Assembly: GCA_023433855.1 (NCBI GenBank)
Contig: JAEYTV010000212.1
Coordinates: 1 to 10,125 of the forward strand
Direction: 5' to 3'
Length of the DNA: 10,125 bases
Source: Pseudomonadota bacterium
GTDB taxonomy: Bacteria > Pseudomonadota > Alphaproteobacteria > Rhizobiales > Rhizobiaceae
Of the stretch, positions 1 through 5,604 are shown one piece after another (positions within the stretch are counted from its first letter, which is position 1; each line of letters opens with the position of its first letter). Under the pieces are notes generated by a model. It did not search any database, was not told the origin of the DNA, and saw only the letters and a list, made by a program, of their open reading frames with translations. The position numbers and the translations under genes are program-made.

Positions 1-184
1 CTATCGCTGCGCGGCTGACCCAGCCGTCCTGTTCCTGGGCGCGCATCAGGAGCGGGATCACGGCCGACTGCTGCCTGCCTTCCGGATACTTCCTGATCGT
101 TGCCTCGGCCCAGGCCGCGTTCTCCTCGTTGAAGGCGAAACCTGCGGGCTGGACAGTATCTTCGGCTAGTCGACGAACGGACAT
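1..184 (-). CDS. nuoE: NADH-quinone oxidoreductase subunit E, N-terminal part (partial)
   Basis: This is the first 61 codons of a gene that leaves the window at its left edge. The protein begins [16 protein letters not shown] and continues with a segment rich in Ala, Glu and Arg ([18 protein letters not shown]) followed by [19 protein letters not shown]. That pattern is typical of the helical N-terminus of the 24-kDa thioredoxin-like subunit of complex I. In the full family this subunit carries a 2Fe-2S cluster and sits with NuoF at the NADH-oxidising tip of the peripheral arm, but the cluster cysteines lie outside the window. The ATG follows the stop of the 86-residue gene by 15 bases, with an AAGG/GGAAAG purine stretch in the gap, so it is probably co-transcribed with nuoA-D. 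Identification rests on the N-terminus plus the operon position. Confidence 0.9.
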   Translation of the reverse strand, partial: MSVRRLAEDTVQPAGFAFNEENAAWAEATIRKYPEGRQQSAVIPLLMRAQEQDGWVSRAAI

Positions 185-199
185 TCTTTCCACGCCTTG

Positions 200-460
200 T
201 TAGTTTATTGATCCACACCGCGATCTCGTGACCGACACGAACTCGCAGGCATAGGCAGACTTCAGTTTCTGCATGAACACTATGAACTTTGTTCCGCTTT
301 GAACGCTCGCCTTGATCTCATAACCTTCAGAGAGAAGATCACGCATCGAGCGGGAACCACCACCCTCCGTCGATCCGCCAAGCTCCCTCGACGGGTCCTG
401 CTGCGCCATGGCAACGGAACCCGCAAGAAGCAGCGCAGCGAAAACGGAGGTTCGCAACAT
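200..460 (-). CDS. Small secreted protein of unknown function inside the nuo operon
   Basis: The gene encodes 86 residues. Residues 1-20 look like a Sec signal peptide: MLRTS, a hydrophobic core FAALLLAGSVA, and a likely cleavage at AMA|QQ. The mature part of about 66 residues has a Gly/Ser-rich stretch (about 28-37), then a conserved-looking core with LSEGYEIKA, GTKFIVFMQK and SAYACEF, and two cysteines (about 72 and 82) that could form a disulfide in the periplasm. Its ATG overlaps the nuoD stop codon (TGATG), which implies translational coupling, and nuoE starts 15 bases after its stop. It is not one of the 14 standard complex I subunits. Position suggests a tie to complex I or the periplasmic side of the membrane, but no function can be assigned. 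Same strand, operon-tight spacing and the clear signal peptide argue that it is a real gene. Confidence 0.85.
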   Translation of the reverse strand: MLRTSVFAALLLAGSVAMAQQDPSRELGGSTEGGGSRSMRDLLSEGYEIKASVQSGTKFIVFMQKLKSAYACEFVSVTRSRCGSIN

Positions 461-1650
461 CAGCGGTCCACCTCGCCGAACACGATGTCGAGCGACCCGA
501 GAACGGCGGAGACGTCAGCCAGCTGATGGCCCCGGCACATGAAGTCCATCGCCTGGAGATGTGCGTAGCCGGGGGCGCGGATCTTGCAGCGGTACGGCTT
601 GTTCGTCCCATCGGAGACCAGGAACACGCCGAACTCCCCCTTGGGCGCCTCGACCGCCGCATAAACCTCGCCGGCGGGCACGTGGTAGCCCTCGGTGTAG
701 AGCTTGAAGTGATGGATTAACGCTTCCATCGACCGCTTCATCTCTCCGCGCTTCGGGGGAACGACCTTGCCGTCGGCCGAAGTGAACGGACCAGTCTTGG
801 CGTCGCCCAGCAGACGATTGACGCACTGCTTCATGATCTTGCAGGATTCGCGCATCTCGATCATGCGGATCAGGTAACGATCATAGCAGTCACCGTTCTT
901 GCCGATCGGAATGTCGAACTCCATGTCGGAGTAGCATTCATATGGTTGCGACCGACGCAGGTCCCAGGCAGCACCGGAGCCGCGCACCATCACGCCGGAG
1001 AAGCCCCAGGCCCAGGCGTCCTCGAGCGAAATGACGCCGATATCGACGTTGCGCTGCTTGAAGATTCGGTTGCCGGTCAGCAGTTCGTCGATGTCGTCGA
1101 GCTTGGCGGGGAACTCGTCGCACCACCTGCCAATGTCTTCGACCAGTTCCGGCGGCAGGTCCTGATGGACCCCTCCCGGACGGAAATACGCGGCGTGCAT
1201 GCGCGAACCCGAGGCACGCTCGTAGAAGACCATCAGCTTCTCGCGCTCTTCGAAACCCCACAATGGAGGGGTAAGCGCCCCGACGTCCATTGCTTGCGTC
1301 GTCACGTTCAGGAGGTGAGACAGGATGCGGCTGATTTCCGCATAAAGAACACGGATCAACTGACCGCGGATAGGGATATCGATGCCGAGGAGCTTTTCCA
1401 CTGAAAGACAGTAGGCATGCTCCTGGCTCATCGGGGCCACATAGTCCAGCCGGTCGAAGTAAGGCAGCGCCTGAAGATAGGTCTTGGCCTCTATCAGCTT
1501 TTCCGTACCCCGGTGCAGCAGACCGATATGCGGATCGACCCGCTCGACGATCTCCCCGTCCAGCTCCAGCACTAGCCGCAACACGCCGTGCGCTGCAGGA
1601 TGCTGCGGTCCGAAATTGATGTTGAAGTTGCGAACGTTATGTTCAGTCAT
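460..1650 (-). CDS. nuoD: NADH-quinone oxidoreductase subunit D (49-kDa subunit)
   Basis: The gene is complete at 396 residues, the usual length for the separate NuoD of alphaproteobacteria. The subunit descends from the large subunit of NiFe hydrogenases. With NuoB it forms the quinone-binding site at the junction of the peripheral and membrane arms of complex I. Recognisable features include the N-terminal [20 protein letters not shown] with the quinone-site His and the [12 protein letters not shown] segment (about residues 41-52). Further on are [18 protein letters not shown] (63-80), [20 protein letters not shown] (133-152), [16 protein letters not shown] and the C-terminal [11 protein letters not shown]. 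The ATG at 1650 has GGAG eight bases upstream and matches the family start. A 78-base gap separates it from nuoC, and its stop overlaps the start of the next gene. Confidence 0.98.
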   Translation of the reverse strand: MTEHNVRNFNINFGPQHPAAHGVLRLVLELDGEIVERVDPHIGLLHRGTEKLIEAKTYLQALPYFDRLDYVAPMSQEHAYCLSVEKLLGIDIPIRGQLIRVLYAEISRILSHLLNVTTQAMDVGALTPPLWGFEEREKLMVFYERASGSRMHAAYFRPGGVHQDLPPELVEDIGRWCDEFPAKLDDIDELLTGNRIFKQRNVDIGVISLEDAWAWGFSGVMVRGSGAAWDLRRSQPYECYSDMEFDIPIGKNGDCYDRYLIRMIEMRESCKIMKQCVNRLLGDAKTGPFTSADGKVVPPKRGEMKRSMEALIHHFKLYTEGYHVPAGEVYAAVEAPKGEFGVFLVSDGTNKPYRCKIRAPGYAHLQAMDFMCRGHQLADVSAVLGSLDIVFGEVDR

Positions 1651-1728
1651 ACTGCTTGCTCCATGCCGGGCGGAGTAACCACCGCGAGCGGGAAAGTCGT
1701 GTGCGGGCCGTCGCTGGCGCGGCTGCCC

Positions 1729-2331
1729 TTAGGCCTTTGCCTTCTCGTCACCGGGAAGGACGTAATCGGTCCCCTCCCAGGGAGAAAGGAAATCGAAGCT
1801 GCGGAACTCCTGACGAAGTTCCACGGGTTCATAGACGACGCGCTTGACGGCGTCGTCGTAGCGAACCTCGACAAAGCCGGTCGTCGGAAAATCCTTGCGT
1901 AGCGGGTGCCCTTCGAAACCGTAGTCCGTCAGAATACGGCGCAGATCCGGATGACCGGTGAAGAGGATCCCGTACATGTCCCAGGCCTCCCGCTCGAACC
2001 AGTCGGCACCCGGGTAAACCGAGCAGACCGACGGCACCGGCTGATCTTCAGCAGTCATCACCTTCACGCGGATCCGCGTGTTCTGGCGAGGCGACAGCAG
2101 ATGATAAACCACGTCGAAGCGCTTCTCCCGAGCCGGGTAGTCCACGCCGCAGATGTCGATAAAGCTCACGAAGGCGCACTGCACATCGTCACGCAGGAAG
2201 GTCAGCAGCGGAACAATATTGTCGCAGGCGGCCGTCAGCGTGAGTTCACCGTGGGCGACCACGGCATCGTCCACTAGGCTGGGGCGCGCTTCGCGTATAT
2301 AGCTCGCAAGTTCATTCAGGGCTTCACTCAT
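1729..2331 (-). CDS. nuoC: NADH-quinone oxidoreductase subunit C (30-kDa subunit)
   Basis: The gene encodes 200 residues. NuoC is a cofactor-free subunit of the peripheral arm of complex I that packs against NuoD and NuoB. The family signature is clear at about residues 108-150: [20 protein letters not shown], then [21 protein letters not shown]. The open frame extends upstream to 2523, but that extension is an out-of-phase reading of nuoB. The true start is the ATG at 2331, giving [12 protein letters not shown], with a GAGGACAG ribosome-binding sequence in front and the nuoB stop 17 bases upstream. The end [15 protein letters not shown] matches the usual C-terminus. It is a separate gene here, not the NuoCD fusion of enterobacteria. 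Confidence 0.97.
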   Translation of the reverse strand: MSEALNELASYIREARPSLVDDAVVAHGELTLTAACDNIVPLLTFLRDDVQCAFVSFIDICGVDYPAREKRFDVVYHLLSPRQNTRIRVKVMTAEDQPVPSVCSVYPGADWFEREAWDMYGILFTGHPDLRRILTDYGFEGHPLRKDFPTTGFVEVRYDDAVKRVVYEPVELRQEFRSFDFLSPWEGTDYVLPGDEKAKA

Positions 2332-2348
2332 CGTTCTGTCCTCAAGCC

Positions 2349-2930
2349 CTAGCGCTCGATCGTGCCGGTACGCCGGATCTTCTTCTGCAGCAGAAGCACG
2401 CCGTAAAGGAGCGCCTCTGCGGTGGGGGGACAGCCCGGAACATAGATGTCCACCGGAACGACCCGATCGCAACCTCGAACAACCGAATAGGAGTAGTGAT
2501 AGTAGCCGCCGCCGTTGGCGCAAGACCCCATCGAGATGACGTAGCGGGGTTCCGGCATCTGATCGTAGACCTTGCGCAACGCCGGCGCCATCTTGTTCGT
2601 CAGGGTTCCGGCAACAATCATCACGTCGGACTGACGCGGCGAGGCGCGCGGAGCAAAGCCGAAGCGTTCCGCATCATAACGCGGCATCGACATCTGCATC
2701 ATCTCGACGGCACAACATGCAAGACCGAAGGTCATCCACATCAATGAGCCAGTGCGGGCCCAGTTGATCAGCTCGTCCGTCGAGGTGACCAGGAAACCCT
2801 TGTCGGCGAGTTCGTTATTGATTTCGCCGAAGAACACATCGTCGCTACCAACCGGCTTGCCCGTATTGGGATCGATAATTCCCTTCGGTCGTGGCGCAAC
2901 GAGAGTGCTGCCGCTATCGACTACTCCCAT
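2349..2930 (-). CDS. nuoB: NADH-quinone oxidoreductase subunit B (PSST subunit, N2 cluster)
   Basis: From the ATG at 2930 the protein has 193 residues. NuoB carries the terminal 4Fe-4S cluster N2, which passes electrons to quinone. All cluster ligands are visible: the adjacent cysteines in [12 protein letters not shown], the Cys in [15 protein letters not shown] and the Cys in [15 protein letters not shown]. The C-terminus [15 protein letters not shown] is typical. The open frame reaches back to an ATG at 2951, but the ATG at 2930 ([18 protein letters not shown]) fits family starts and has AAGGAG seven bases upstream. It overlaps the last codons of nuoA by 10 bases, suggesting coupled translation. 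Confidence 0.97.
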   Translation of the reverse strand: MGVVDSGSTLVAPRPKGIIDPNTGKPVGSDDVFFGEINNELADKGFLVTSTDELINWARTGSLMWMTFGLACCAVEMMQMSMPRYDAERFGFAPRASPRQSDVMIVAGTLTNKMAPALRKVYDQMPEPRYVISMGSCANGGGYYHYSYSVVRGCDRVVPVDIYVPGCPPTAEALLYGVLLLQKKIRRTGTIER

Positions 2931-3286
2931 TCCAGCGCTCCTTTCTTCCATTCATAGATAAAGCCGATGGTCAGGACGGCCAGAAATACCATCATCGACC
3001 AGAAGCCAAACCAACCGATTTCGCCGAAGGACACCGCCCAGGGGAACAAGAAGGCCACTTCCAGATCGAAAATAATGAACAGGATCGATACAAGGTAGAA
3101 GCGAATATCGAACTTCATGCGGGCATCATCGAAGGCATTGAAGCCGCATTCATAAGCCGACAGCTTTTCCGAATCGGGAGACTTGTAGGCAACCGCGAAG
3201 GGCGCGATCAACAGCGCCAGGCCGATCACCAGAGAGATTCCGATAAAGATCGCGATCGGGACATAGGAAGCGAGGAGTTCACTCAT
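2921..3286 (-). CDS. nuoA: NADH-quinone oxidoreductase subunit A
   Basis: The gene encodes 121 residues from the ATG at 3286 ([20 protein letters not shown]). NuoA is a small inner-membrane subunit with three transmembrane helices that holds the quinone-site loop next to NuoB and NuoD. The helices are seen at about residues 7-30 ([20 protein letters not shown]), 65-85 ([20 protein letters not shown]) and 92-115. The loop between helices 1 and 2 has the family motif [22 protein letters not shown]. Buried acidic residues in [10 protein letters not shown] are also characteristic. An upstream in-frame ATG at 3325 would add 13 residues unlike the family and is rejected. It is the first gene of the operon, and the nuoB ATG lies inside its final codons. 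Confidence 0.97.
   Translation of the reverse strand: MSELLASYVPIAIFIGISLVIGLALLIAPFAVAYKSPDSEKLSAYECGFNAFDDARMKFDIRFYLVSILFIIFDLEVAFLFPWAVSFGEIGWFGFWSMMVFLAVLTIGFIYEWKKGALEWE
2938..2943 (-). promoter_or_regulatory. Ribosome-binding site that sets the nuoB start
   Basis: AAGGAG lies seven bases upstream of the ATG at 2930 and inside the end of nuoA. The alternative in-frame ATG at 2951 lies upstream of this site and could not be served by it. This supports the shorter NuoB. Confidence 0.75.
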
Positions 3287-3300
3287 GATTATCGATCCCT

Positions 3301-3347
3301 GCTTGCCGTAAGCGCCGGGCAGCACTCATGGTCAATGCGCGGCAAGC
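3301..3347 (-). repeat. Inverted repeat in the nuoA leader
   Basis: GCTTGCCG (3301-3308) and CGGCAAGC (3340-3347) are perfect 8-base arms around a 31-base GC-rich middle. If the promoter at 3371-3399 is used, this hairpin would sit in the untranslated leader and end close to the AGGGA ribosome-binding sequence of nuoA. It may affect translation or mRNA stability; the sequence does not show which. Confidence 0.4.
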
Positions 3348-3370
3348 GAACGTGCATTGCAATAGGGCCG

Positions 3371-3399
3371 TGACTAGCGCAGCCGGGGGCTCCGCGCAA
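3371..3399 (-). promoter_or_regulatory. Candidate sigma-70-type promoter of the nuo operon
   Basis: On the minus strand a -35-like TTGCGC (3394-3399) is separated by 17 bases from a -10-like TAGTCA (3371-3376). Transcription would start near 3364, giving a leader of about 78 bases before nuoA. The call rests on hexamer similarity, ideal spacing and position. A weaker alternative, TTGACC about 45 bases closer to the gene, has a poor -10. Confidence 0.45.
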
Positions 3400-3685
3400 G
3401 ACTTTTAAACGGACCGGCCTGTACCAAGGTGAAGCAGTTTTCACGCAGCCACGGTGGAGACGGATACCGCATGCCGGCGAAGATGAACTCATCCGTTCAA
3501 GCCAGTGACCGATGCCGGACACGAGCAGATAAGAACCAGCCAAGGCTCCGGCCCAGCAGCTGCAGCGTTATCCAGCCAAAGATGACCGCTGCCCAGACAG
3601 AGACACGTCAACGTCATCGCAATAGACCCGCGACGACCAAACAGACAATTCGCTAACAGGAGATTCGCCTCACCGGCAAGCGGAA

Positions 3686-3762
3686 TGGCGCGAGTGACGG
3701 GGCTCGAACCCGCGACCTCCGGCGTGACAGGCCGGCACTCTAACCGACTGAGCTACACCCGC
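3686..3762 (-). tRNA. tRNA-Asp (anticodon GUC)
   Basis: A 77-base tRNA read on the minus strand with encoded CCA (3686-3688). The acceptor stem pairs GCGGGTG (3756-3762) with CACTCGC (3690-3696), including one G-U pair, and G is the discriminator. The D-arm has TAGCTCAGTCGGTTAGAG. The anticodon stem is GCCGG/CCGGC-type around the loop CTGTCAC, giving anticodon GUC. The T-arm is GCGGGTTCGAGCCCCGT. Asp decoding follows directly from the anticodon. Confidence 0.97.
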
Positions 3763-3823
3763 GCATTTACTCGTGAGGCACGAAACCTCCCGACCGGCGG
3801 CCTCGACCGCTCGGTTGTGCGGC

Positions 3824-3852
3824 TAACTAAGAGGTTCGGGTTCGGGTGTCAA
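3824..3852 (-). promoter_or_regulatory. Promoter of tRNA-Asp
   Basis: On the minus strand a perfect TTGACA (3847-3852) is followed after exactly 17 bases by TAGTTA (3824-3829). The spacer contains a small tandem repeat (CCGAAC twice). Transcription would begin near 3817, about 55 bases before the mature 5' end. Consensus -35, correct spacing and position make this one of the best promoters in the window. Confidence 0.65.
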
Positions 3853-3935
3853 GCAGCTTTCAAGACAAAAGAATGAAGCGCCGCACGTTTGCGATCACCG
3901 CGGTCCATTCATCAACAGCTTCACCAAAAAATGTC

Positions 3936-3968
3936 AAAAAAACACGATGAAGGCCTTGCGGTTTTTTT
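3936..3968. repeat. A/T-tract inverted repeat between the divergent tRNA genes
   Basis: AAAAAAAC (3936-3943) and GTTTTTTT (3961-3968) are perfect inverted arms around a 17-base centre that itself holds the palindrome AAGGCCTT (3950-3957). The outer arms read as a T-run on either strand, resembling a bidirectional terminator. The element lies upstream of both tRNAs rather than downstream of any gene seen here, so a promoter-architecture role is equally possible. Confidence 0.4.
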
Positions 3969-3984
3969 CTGATCCGCATAGATC
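3956..3984 (+). promoter_or_regulatory. Candidate promoter of tRNA-Val with upstream A-tracts
   Basis: TTGCGG (3956-3961) and TAGATC (3979-3984) are 17 bases apart, giving a start near 3991, about 34 bases before the mature tRNA. The -10 match is weak. Two A-tracts, AAAAAA ending at about 3931 and AAAAAAA at 3936-3942, sit where an UP element would bind the RNA polymerase alpha subunits, as is common for stable-RNA promoters. Confidence 0.35.
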
Positions 3985-4024
3985 ACGGCCACCGACGCAG
4001 CGAGCTTTTGCTCCGCATCGCGAA

Positions 4025-4100
4025 GGGCGATTAGCTCAGTTGGTAGAGCGCCTCGTTTACACCGAGGATGTCGGGAGTTCGAGTCTCTCATCGCCCACCA
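4025..4100 (+). tRNA. tRNA-Val (anticodon UAC)
   Basis: A 76-base tRNA with encoded CCA (4098-4100). The acceptor stem pairs GGGCGAT (4025-4031) with ATCGCCC (4090-4096), and A is the discriminator. The D-arm is TAGCTCAGTTGGTAGAGC. The anticodon stem CCTCG/CGAGG closes the loop TTTACAC, giving anticodon UAC, which decodes GUA and other valine codons. The T-arm is GGGAGTTCGAGTCTCTC. It is divergent from tRNA-Asp. Confidence 0.97.
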
Positions 4101-4529
4101 TTCCCTCTCCAATATCACGTATCTTTTACAACGCAGCTTCTCTGCAGTTGGCGTCACGACGGCGCCGCGCTCTTTTCCCCCCCAACGACACTGATCTCCG
4201 CGACCTGCGTCGCTTCCGGCGCCTGCAGGTCTGGCCGACCTGAAGCCGAGTCGATCCGGGCCCATTGCCCGCCCGCAGGTCGCCGGGCAAAATCGGAGCT
4301 CCTCCAGCCCACACCTCAGCAATCCTCGTCATGCAGCCCCCTGCCTGCATCGCGCATGGCTCCCCCTCCACTGGCGCGTAGATTTCACCTAATATCCACA
4401 GGTGCTCTGTCATGTTCCGGGACCCGAGTCTTCAATCGGCACATGTCGGCCGATGCCCGTCAAGGAACCGGAAAGGCCGTTCGATGACAGGTCATGAACC
4501 ATGGTGACGCCTGGACTAGGCTTTCTGGC
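4101..4529. other. Intergenic region downstream of tRNA-Val
   Basis: About 430 bases with no supportable protein gene. Open frames on both strands have Arg- and Pro-rich compositions of the kind produced by chance in GC-rich DNA, and some overlap the tRNA. A weak GGCGT/GCGCC stem followed by CTCTTTTC near 4153-4185 could terminate tRNA-Val but is not convincing. Two small palindromic elements occur: ATCGGC/GCCGAT (4435-4454) and ATGACAGGTCAT (4484-4495). The latter lies just upstream of the small membrane peptide gene. Confidence 0.5.
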
Positions 4530-4622
4530 ATGACGAAACGTTTCAAAAACTACCTTCTTGCTTTCGCCATCTCGCTGGTGATGTGGGCAATCATCATCGG
4601 CGTGATTGCTGCAGTCCTTTGA
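4530..4622 (+). CDS. Small single-span membrane peptide of unknown function
   Basis: A 30-residue open frame encodes MTKRFKNYLLAFAISLVMWA followed by ten more hydrophobic residues ending AAVL. The basic start (K3, R4, K6) followed by about 22 hydrophobic residues predicts one inner-membrane helix with its N-terminus in the cytoplasm, or an uncleaved signal anchor. There is no extra domain. An AGG about nine bases upstream gives a weak ribosome-binding site. A 10-codon frame starting with ATG at 4501 ends in TGA at 4531-4533, overlapping this ATG (ATGA), which could couple translation. The typical small-membrane-protein design and non-random composition support it. The short length means chance cannot be excluded, and I do not recognise a family. 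Confidence 0.5.
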   Translation: MTKRFKNYLLAFAISLVMWAIIIGVIAAVL

Positions 4623-4798
4623 TCTGAACCTCAGAAGGGTCACGCGGCTCTATCCCCGCCTGCCTGCAGCGTGCGACGCGACGCGGACTGTCTGCGAAAG
4701 TGATGCGACGATGCCGCCCGCATCCAACCCATCCGGTGAACGCCTACGACAACCGGCATAAAACGGCAGCGATCAACATCCCGGCTCGGCTGGAGCGG

Positions 4799-4827
4799 TT
4801 GATTCTTTCTGCAACGCAGCATATCCT
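4799..4827 (+). promoter_or_regulatory. Candidate promoter of the KTSC-domain gene
   Basis: TTGATT (4799-4804) and TATCCT (4822-4827) are separated by 17 bases, which puts the start of transcription near 4834 and the ribosome-binding GGAGG at 4846-4850 in a short leader. A nearby CTATAT (4830-4835) could be an alternative -10 but has only a poor -35 (TTCTGC). Confidence 0.4.
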
Positions 4828-4845
4828 CCCTATATCTCGGCTTAT

Positions 4846-4850
4846 GGAGG
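4846..4850 (+). promoter_or_regulatory. Ribosome-binding site favouring a GTG start
   Basis: GGAGG is followed by five bases and then the in-frame GTG at 4856. An in-frame ATG at 4844 overlaps this site, has no ribosome-binding sequence of its own, and would add only MEVA. The GTG is therefore preferred. Confidence 0.65.
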
Positions 4851-4855
4851 TTGCT

Positions 4856-5059
4856 GTGCACGTAGAAGTACGCTCCAAGTTGATCGATGCCATTTCCTAT
4901 GACGACTCAACAAAGTTGTTGCGCATTTACATGACCAATGGTCAGCGTCGAGAATTCTTCGAGGTACCTCGAAACATCTTCGATGGTCTTAGAACATCAA
5001 GATCGCCGGGCCAGTTCTACATGACGAAGATACGAAAACGTTTCGATGACCACCAGTAG
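4856..5059 (+). CDS. KTSC domain-containing small protein
   Basis: From the GTG at 4856 the product has 67 residues. Nearly the whole protein resembles the KTSC domain: SKLIDAISYDDSTKLLRIYM (about 7-26), FFEVPRNIFDGLRTSRSPGQ (35-54), FYMTKIRKRF (55-64). The pattern of an I-x-x-x-x-Y-D start, a strand of alternating hydrophobics, an aromatic-E-V-P step and SPGxFY near the end is diagnostic. The KTSC domain is named from the KTSC tetrad of a lysyl-tRNA synthetase-associated form, and the function of stand-alone versions is not established. It is likely cytoplasmic. The open frame extends to 4700, but the extra N-terminus is unlike the family. The last 14 bases overlap the next gene. Confidence 0.8.
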   Translation: MHVEVRSKLIDAISYDDSTKLLRIYMTNGQRREFFEVPRNIFDGLRTSRSPGQFYMTKIRKRFDDHQ

Positions 5060-5393
5060 ACCAGACAACGCCCGGCGCAGATACCGGATCCTGCACCCCG
5101 GGTGGGAGTGGACAACGATTTTCCTGCCAGTTTTCGTGGGTGGGGCGCTGCTGCTTGCCGCATCCACCGCGGATGCGCAGTATCGCAACCTGGAGGTCGA
5201 GCGGGGTATCACCGGCGGTTATTCGGGCACCTTCGGCAATCAGAATTTCGAAATCGGCCCTGGCGACTCGAGTCAGTTCGGGGGACGTCGGCCCGGCGTC
5301 ATTGAGGGACGCGCTCCGCGCACCAAAGGCAACGTCGGCGCCACGCAGCGCCGATGCTTCGTAGACGGTAATGGTAATGCGGCATGTCAGTGA
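5046..5393 (+). CDS. Secreted or membrane-anchored small protein of unknown function
   Basis: The gene encodes 115 residues. A basic start (residues 9-15, ARRRYRI) is followed by a hydrophobic stretch at about 23-40 (TTIFLPVFVGGALLLAAS) and an ADA|Q site at residue 44, consistent with a long Sec signal peptide. The mature region of about 71 residues is rich in Gly, Arg and Gln (RGITGGYSGTFGNQNFEIGP, then SQFGGRRPGVIEGRAPRTKG). It carries two cysteines near its end (104 and 114) in RRCFVDGNGNAACQ, possibly a disulfide. The ATG lies inside the end of the KTSC gene with a 14-base overlap, so the two are probably co-expressed, though no clear ribosome-binding site precedes it. I recognise no family. 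The signal peptide and paired cysteines support a real periplasmic product. Confidence 0.7.
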   Translation: MTTSRPDNARRRYRILHPGWEWTTIFLPVFVGGALLLAASTADAQYRNLEVERGITGGYSGTFGNQNFEIGPGDSSQFGGRRPGVIEGRAPRTKGNVGATQRRCFVDGNGNAACQ

Positions 5394-5492
5394 GAACACT
5401 GTCGCGGAACTGTCTTCGCCACTTGCGCCCTGTTCATGAGCAAGCGATCAAAGGCCGTGCGGCACCGGCCCGCTCCACCAAGCCCGATCTGC

Positions 5493-5512
5493 CGAGAGCC
5501 GGAAATCTCTCG
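5493..5512 (+). terminator. Weak hairpin after the secreted small protein gene
   Basis: CGAGAG (5493-5498) and CTCTCG (5507-5512) form a perfect 6-base stem with an 8-base loop about 100 bases downstream of the plus-strand gene ending at 5393. There is no T-run, so it is only a possible Rho-independent signal. Confidence 0.25.
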
Positions 5513-5552
5513 CGACCGACCTCGTAAGCAGGAGATGCGCTTCCTTTTGTAT

Positions 5553-5588
5553 GCTCGCCCCGGCTGCAGACAAGAAGTCGGGGCGAGC
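5553..5588. terminator. Strong hairpin between converging genes
   Basis: GCTCGCCCCG (5553-5562) pairs with CGGGGCGAGC (5579-5588). Three more inner pairs (one G-U) extend the stem to 13 pairs with a 10-base loop. It begins 17 bases past the stop of the RTX gene on the minus strand and is also downstream of the plus-strand gene pair. Neither side has a proper U-run, so it may be a terminator of low intrinsic efficiency or a 3'-end stabiliser. Confidence 0.55.
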
Positions 5589-5604
5589 GATCACACGTAG
5601 GCCC

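Larger units (their letters stand above)
3287..3685. other. Intergenic region between nuoA and tRNA-Asp
   Basis: About 400 bases without a convincing gene. The part next to nuoA holds the candidate nuo promoter and leader inverted repeat. The part from about 3430 to 3685 contains short open frames on both strands, but none has a ribosome-binding site, family resemblance or sensible composition. No clear terminator for tRNA-Asp was found just downstream of its CCA. Confidence 0.6.

Noticed and set aside
2332..2523. N-terminal extension of nuoC
   Set aside because: The added 64 residues are an out-of-phase reading of nuoB, rich in Arg, Ser and Gly. The ATG at 2331 has a ribosome-binding site and matches family starts.
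3500..3615. Minus-strand segment encoding VSVWAAVIFGWITLQLLGRS and more, resembling part of a membrane protein
   Set aside because: It is only about 35 codons between stops, has no ATG, GTG or TTG start and no ribosome-binding site. It could be a gene remnant, but there is too little to support it.
3685..3876. Plus-strand open frame beginning MARVTGLEPATSGVTG
   Set aside because: It is the antisense reading of tRNA-Asp, a well-known source of false protein annotations in bacterial databases.
3686..4100. tRNA genes as integration sites for a mobile element
   Set aside because: I looked for a second copy of either tRNA 3' end and for an integrase and found neither in the window.
3921..4322. 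Minus-strand open frame containing MRDSNSRHPRCKRGALPTEL
   Set aside because: It is the antisense reading of tRNA-Val, another classic spurious protein. The flanking sequence is not protein-like.
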